64,000 nt of DNA from the NCBI RefSeq assembly GCF_041381155.1, contig NC_091145.1:37463882-37527881 (forward strand). Direction: 5' to 3'. The notes below the pieces were generated by a model that saw only the letters and a program-made list of their open reading frames with translations, was not told the origin of the DNA and ran no database searches. Both the position numbers and the translations under genes were made by a program. The stretch is from Argopecten irradians. Taxonomy: Eukaryota > Mollusca > Bivalvia > Pectinida > Pectinidae. Shown here piece after piece: positions 59,372-64,000 of this stretch (its first letter is position 1; every line of letters starts with the position of its first letter).

Positions 59372-61476
59372 ACTGACATATACTGAAATTCTAATATTTC
59401 AGCATTTCATATCAAAATTGATATTTTGAAGGTAAATTTCACACTGGATTTCTAAATTCATATCACTGATATTTTGGAACTAAATACCGTGTCAGGAAAT
59501 ATTTTCAGTAAAAAACTACTTTGAAATTCATTATAAACCGGCCAACCAATGGCCCGGACGAAATTTTATCCGGGGCTCAATCTTCTACACACGGGCTATT
59601 TCGAAAGTATATTTTTATTACTTACTTGCTTGTTCCGTATTACGCTTTGTTTATAAAACGGGCTTTTGCCCAAACAACCAAAAACGTGGATTTATCTATA
59701 CATTTTACAATAAACATCAAATCTGTCCAAACTGGAACACATATCGGATGAAAGAAGAATATTTAGAATATTATCCACGAAAATAGTCATTTTCAATATA
59801 TTATATCATGTTTAATATTCACACAAGGAATACTTCTTTTTAACAATACACGTAGTTTTAATTATATTCATGACATGGAGATCACCTAATGATAGAAAAA
59901 AAACTCAACTTAACCTGGACCGTGACAAACGCTAACATTGTCGTCTGTGGAAAAGCATTCGGTTTTTCGTGCTGTTCAGTATCTAACATTCGTATTTGAT
60001 TTTGTCAGGGATGAGCGCGAACGCAGATCCCCACACCAATAAATTACGTGCCCGATCTCTGTCGCAGGGGCCAATCTGTCCGCTGTGCAATGGACAGACC
60101 TCACCCTGGGGAAACCGCCATTTTGACCACGGTTATCCCTACACCAGGTAAGTATGACATTGAAAGCAATCCATTTAGTTTTAAACAGTTTTTAGACGAA
60201 TATTTGAAATGACTAACTAAAAACACTATACAAATATATCTTATTTGGTGTAACTTAATATCAGAGTATTATGTTTAGATGTCTAACGAGTGAAGAATAA
60301 GCCTTTTCGTATATTGATTTCTTTAAGTGGTATTCATTCGAAAATTCAAAAGCGATAAAAACTAAATCTGAATGTATTAATATTGGAATAGATATGAAAA
60401 GACGCACCCTATACATCAACTGACGTTTATTGTACGTTTTCCGATAGAATTATGTAGCGGTGTGTTTAAAGCTTATGTTGTCAATTTACAATCCGGTAAG
60501 CAGGTATGTGTTTCTTGTGTCCAAACTTGAAATTTCGTTTAACTGGAATAACTGCATTGTTGTTTATTAGGATAATAAAACAAACATATTTTACACACTT
60601 GCATCAACTATTCAAATGAAGGGAGATAAGTCGAGCTCATGTACCATTGTAATCCTGTCTGACACGCACATTCCTAATTGACACAAAACAAGATTCATTT
60701 CCAAAATATAGGTGTTGATTGACTGTTGTTTTTATGTATAAGGGAGTGAATAACGTATACATATACAATAGTAACAAAACACCTTACAATATGTGATGAA
60801 CAGATTTCATTACGCCGTAATCGTTGTATATACGTCAAATTATGTATTTTGTACGTTCACATTTATGTTCACACTGAATAAATACTTACATTTTCCTTAA
60901 TTCATCAACTTTTATTTGTTATAAAAACTGTATAGACATTTTAATCGATAACTGGTGTTTTATGGAATATTCGGAATGACAATAAACGCTATGTTATCAA
61001 GTGTTTAGCTTTATGACATACGTATCATGTCATTATCTTCCGAGAAGACACTTTTCTATCAATTCTCGGCGATAATTTAAAAGCAAAATTACTGTTGGAA
61101 CAGTCATACTTACCTGTGCTGGGATAACCGTGGTCAACTGGGCGGTGTCCCTTGGGTGAGGTCTGACCATTGCACTACGGTCAGACTGGCCCCTGCGGTC
61201 CCTAATGGAGATGCGGGCACGTAATTTGTTAGTGTAGGGATCTGCGTTAGCGCTCATCCCTGACAAAATCAAATTTCAAATATTAGTCTATCTTAGCCTT
61301 AATAGAAACCAAGAAACTAATGTTTCCATTGACCACAGTGTTAAAGTTTTAGAACATACTATAAGAACTGTTAAATCAATTCAATAATCGTGTGATCTAT
61401 AACTAACAAAATTAATGGAAGTCCTTCAGCCCAAACTCCCACCAGAGCAGCCATTTTGAAATATGGTGCATTATAC
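59372..61476 (-). repeat. Array unit 18 (reversed)
   Basis: B 60009-60147, A 61114-61259. By eye almost identical to unit 19 apart from a few bases. Confidence 0.95.
60009..60147 (+). other. Module B, representative intact copy (exon-like, 139 bp)
   Basis: CTAAC lies ~25 nt before the TTTTGTCAG acceptor; the donor is GTAAGTATGA. ATG at 60011 opens MSANADPHTNKLRAR, then SLSQGPICPLCNGQTSPWG, then NRHFDHGYPYT. The CPLC...HFDH spacing loosely resembles a zinc-binding knuckle, but the frame differs from module A after residue 15, so that resemblance may be accidental. Other B copies: 26905-27043, 29010-29148, 31115-31256, 33226-33364, 35328-35466, 37431-37569 and 39540-39680 on minus; 42778-42916, 44887-45025, 47000-47138, 48835-48964 (5'-truncated), 51576-51714, 53687-53825, 55800-55938, 57903-58041 and 62114-62252 on plus. 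Confidence 0.6.
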
Positions 61477-63578
61477 ACTGACATATACTGAAATTCTAAT
61501 ATTTCAGCATTTCATATCAAAATTGATATTTTGAAGGTAAATTTCACACTGGATTTCTAAATTCATATCACTGATATTTTGGAACTAAATACCGTGTCAG
61601 GAAATATTTTCAGTAAAAAACTACTTTGAAATTCATTATAAACCGGCCAACCAATGGCCCGGACGAAATTCTATCCGGGGCTCAATCTTCTACACACGGG
61701 CTATTTCGAAAGTATTTTTTTATTACTTACTTGCTTGTTCCGTATTACGCTTTGTTTATAAAACGGGCTTTTGCCCAAACAACCAAAAACGTGGATTTAT
61801 CTATACATTTTACAATAAACATCAAATCTGTCCAAACTGGAACACATATCGGATGAAAGAAGAATATTTAGAATATTATCCACGAAAATAGTCATTTTCA
61901 ATATATTATATCATGTTTAATATTCACACAAGGAATACTTCTTTTTAACAATACACGTAGTTTTAATTATATTCATGACATGGAGATCACCTAATGATAG
62001 AAAAAAAACTCAACTTAACCTGGACCGTGACAAACGCTAACATTGTCGTCTGTGGAAAAGCATTCGGTTTTTCGTGCTGTTCAGTATCTAACATTCGTAT
62101 TTGATTTTGTCAGGGATGAGCGCGAACGCAGATCCCCACACCAATAAATTACGTGCCCGATCTCTGTCGCAGGGGCCAATCTGTCCGCTGTGCAATGGAC
62201 AGACCTCACCCTGGGGAAACCGCCATTTTGACCACGGTTATCCCTACACCAGGTAAGTATGACATTGAAAGCAATCCATTTAGTTTTAAACAGTTTTTAG
62301 ACGAATATTTGAAATGACTAACTAAAAACACTATACAAATATATCTTATTTGGTGTAACTTAATATCAGAGTATTATGTTTAGATGTCTAACGAGTGAAG
62401 AATAAGCCTTTTCGTATATTGATTTCTTTAAGTGGTATTCATTCGAAAATTCAAAAGCGATAAAAACTAAATCTGAATGTATTAATATTGGAATAGATAT
62501 GAAAAGACGCACCCTATACATCAACTGACGTTTATTGTACGTTTTCCGATAGAATTATGTAGCGGTGTGTTTAAAGCTTATGTTGTCAATTTACAATCCG
62601 GTAAGCAGGTATGTGTTTCTTGTGTCCAAACTTGAAATTTCGTTTAACTGGAATAACTGCATTGTTGTTTATTAGGATAATAAAACAAACATATTTTACA
62701 CACTTGCATCAACTATTCAAATGAAGGGAGATAAGTCGAGCTCATGTACCATTGTAATCCTGTCTGACACGCACATTCCTAATTGACACAAAACAAGATT
62801 CATTTCCAAAATATAGGTGTTGATTGACTGTTGTTTTTATGTATAAGGGAGTGAATAACGTATACATATACAATAGTAACAAAACACCTTACAATATGTG
62901 ATGAACAGATTTCATTACGCCGTAATCGTTGTATATACGTCAAATTATGTATTTTGTACGTTCACATTTATGTTCACACTGAATAAATACTTACATTTTC
63001 CTTAATTCATCAACTTTTATTTGTTATAAAAACTGTATAGACATTTTAATCGATAACTGGTGTTTTATGGAATATTCGGAATGACAATAAACGCTATGTT
63101 ATCAAGTGTTTAGCTTTATGACATACGTATCATGTCATTATCTTCCGAGAAGACACTTTTCTATCAATTCTCGGCGATAATTTAAAAGCAAAATTACTGT
63201 TGGAACAGTCATACTTACCTGTGCTGGGATAACCGTGGTCAACTGGGCGGTGTCCCTTGGGTGAGGTCTGACCATTGCACTACGGTCAGACTGGCCCCTG
63301 CGGTCCCTAATGGAGATGCGGGCACGTAATTTGTTAGTGTAGGGATCTGCGTTAGCGCTCATCCCTGACAAAATCAAATTTCAAATATTAGTCTATCTTA
63401 GCCTTAATAGAAACCAAGCTAATGTTTCCATTGACCACAGTGTTAAAGTTTTAGAACGTACTATAAGAACTGTTAAATCAATTCAATAATCGTGTGATCT
63501 ATAACTAACAAAATTAATGGAAGTCCTTCAGCCCAAACTCCCACCAGAGCAGCCATTTTGAAATATGGTGCATTATAC
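61477..63578 (-). repeat. Array unit 19 (reversed)
   Basis: B 62114-62252, A 63219-63364, complete splice signals. Confidence 0.95.
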
Positions 63579-64000
63579 ACTGACATATACTGAAATTCTA
63601 ATATTTCAGCATTTCATATCAAAATTGATATTTTGAAGGTAAATTTCACACTGGATTTCTAAATTCATATCACTGATATTTTGGAACTAAATACCGTGTC
63701 AGGAAATATTTTCAGTAAAAAACTACTTTGAAATTCATTATAAACCGGCCAACCAATGGCCCGGACGAAATTCTATCCGGGGCTCAATCTTCTACACACG
63801 GGCTATTTCGAAAGTATTTTTTTATTATTTACTTGCTTGTTCCGTATTACGCTTTGTTTATAAAACGGGCTTTTGCCCAAACAACCAAAAACGTGGATTT
63901 ATCTATACATTTTACAATAAACATCAAATCTGTCCAAACTGGAACACATATCGGATGAAAGAAGAATATTTAGAATATTATCCACGAAAATAGTCATTTT
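63579..64000 (-). repeat. Array unit 20 (reversed, cut by the window end)
   Basis: Only the first ~420 bp of a normal reversed unit is present, so the array continues beyond the window. Confidence 0.95.

Larger units (their letters stand above)
25577..64000. repeat. Macrosatellite of ~2.1-kb units with paired exon-like modules; right end open
   Basis: About 18 full and several partial units. Period 2095-2120 bp except for two disturbed units. Each unit carries module A and module B in opposite orientation, separated by about 0.97 kb on one side and 0.85 kb on the other. Units run forward (A on plus) from 25.59 to 40.70 kb and reversed (A on minus) from there to the window end. Between the modules I see no long conserved reading frame; frames of 60-105 codons there change length between copies. 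Family unrecognised: no transposase, reverse transcriptase or rRNA/snRNA signature is visible. Confidence 0.97.

Noticed and set aside
59521-60147. Modules B of successive units spliced together into one repeat protein
   Set aside because: 139 bp is not a multiple of three, so joined copies would change frame at each step. Not supported without transcripts.
25577-64000. rRNA, histone or snRNA gene cluster
   Set aside because: No recognisable rRNA, histone or snRNA sequence in the unit; the modules have splice sites, which those genes lack.
25577-64000. Retroelement or virus-like array
   Set aside because: No reverse transcriptase, integrase, capsid or terminal-repeat signature recognised in any frame of the unit.

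Overview
The window is animal nuclear DNA: AT-rich, with one intron-rich gene whose splice sites follow GT/AG rules, and long tandem repeats. The gene content, the miniature DNA transposons and the repeat style fit a marine lophotrochozoan, most likely a bivalve mollusc. That assignment is inference; nothing in the sequence proves the species.

The left part (about 1.2 to 24.7 kb, minus strand) is one complete gene for coatomer subunit gamma (gamma-COP), a core subunit of the COPI vesicle coat. I placed 23 coding exons. All junctions keep the reading frame and the joined product is 873 residues, close to vertebrate gamma-COP from memory. A TATA-less promoter with ETS-like and NRF1-like motifs lies just upstream, at about 24.78-24.84 kb.

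Two introns of this gene are built from copies of the neighbouring exon edge. Intron 11 holds about 93 copies (plus about two isolated ones) of a 74-bp unit: the last ~50 bp of exon 11, its 5' splice site and the first ~24 bp of the intron. Intron 21 holds three extra copies of a 62-bp unit: the 3' splice site plus the first 35 bp of exon 22. The gene must therefore pick the right donor out of about 90 and the right acceptor out of four. Other introns carry a TA-flanked Tc1/mariner-type non-autonomous transposon, a TTAA-flanked MITE, a second small MITE, a tRNA-derived SINE fragment, a near-perfect 48-bp-arm hairpin and several short tandem repeats.

The right part (25.58 kb to the window end, at least 38 kb) is one tandem array of about 2.1-kb units, some 18 full units plus partial ones. 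Each unit carries two related exon-like modules in opposite orientation: A (146 bp) and B (139 bp). Each has a branch-point-like motif, a TTTTGTCAG acceptor, an ATG two bases into the module, and usually a GTAAGTATGA donor. Homology between A and B stops close to these splice signals. The array changes orientation once, near 40.70 kb, inside a chimeric module that joins A to a third, diverged module (C). C also occurs once in full at 49.47 kb. The consensus around the switch (39.5-42.4 kb) is unusually ragged, so an assembly artefact must be excluded. I do not recognise the array or its peptides; it is the best candidate here for something undescribed. No retrovirus-like or Polinton-like element was recognised.
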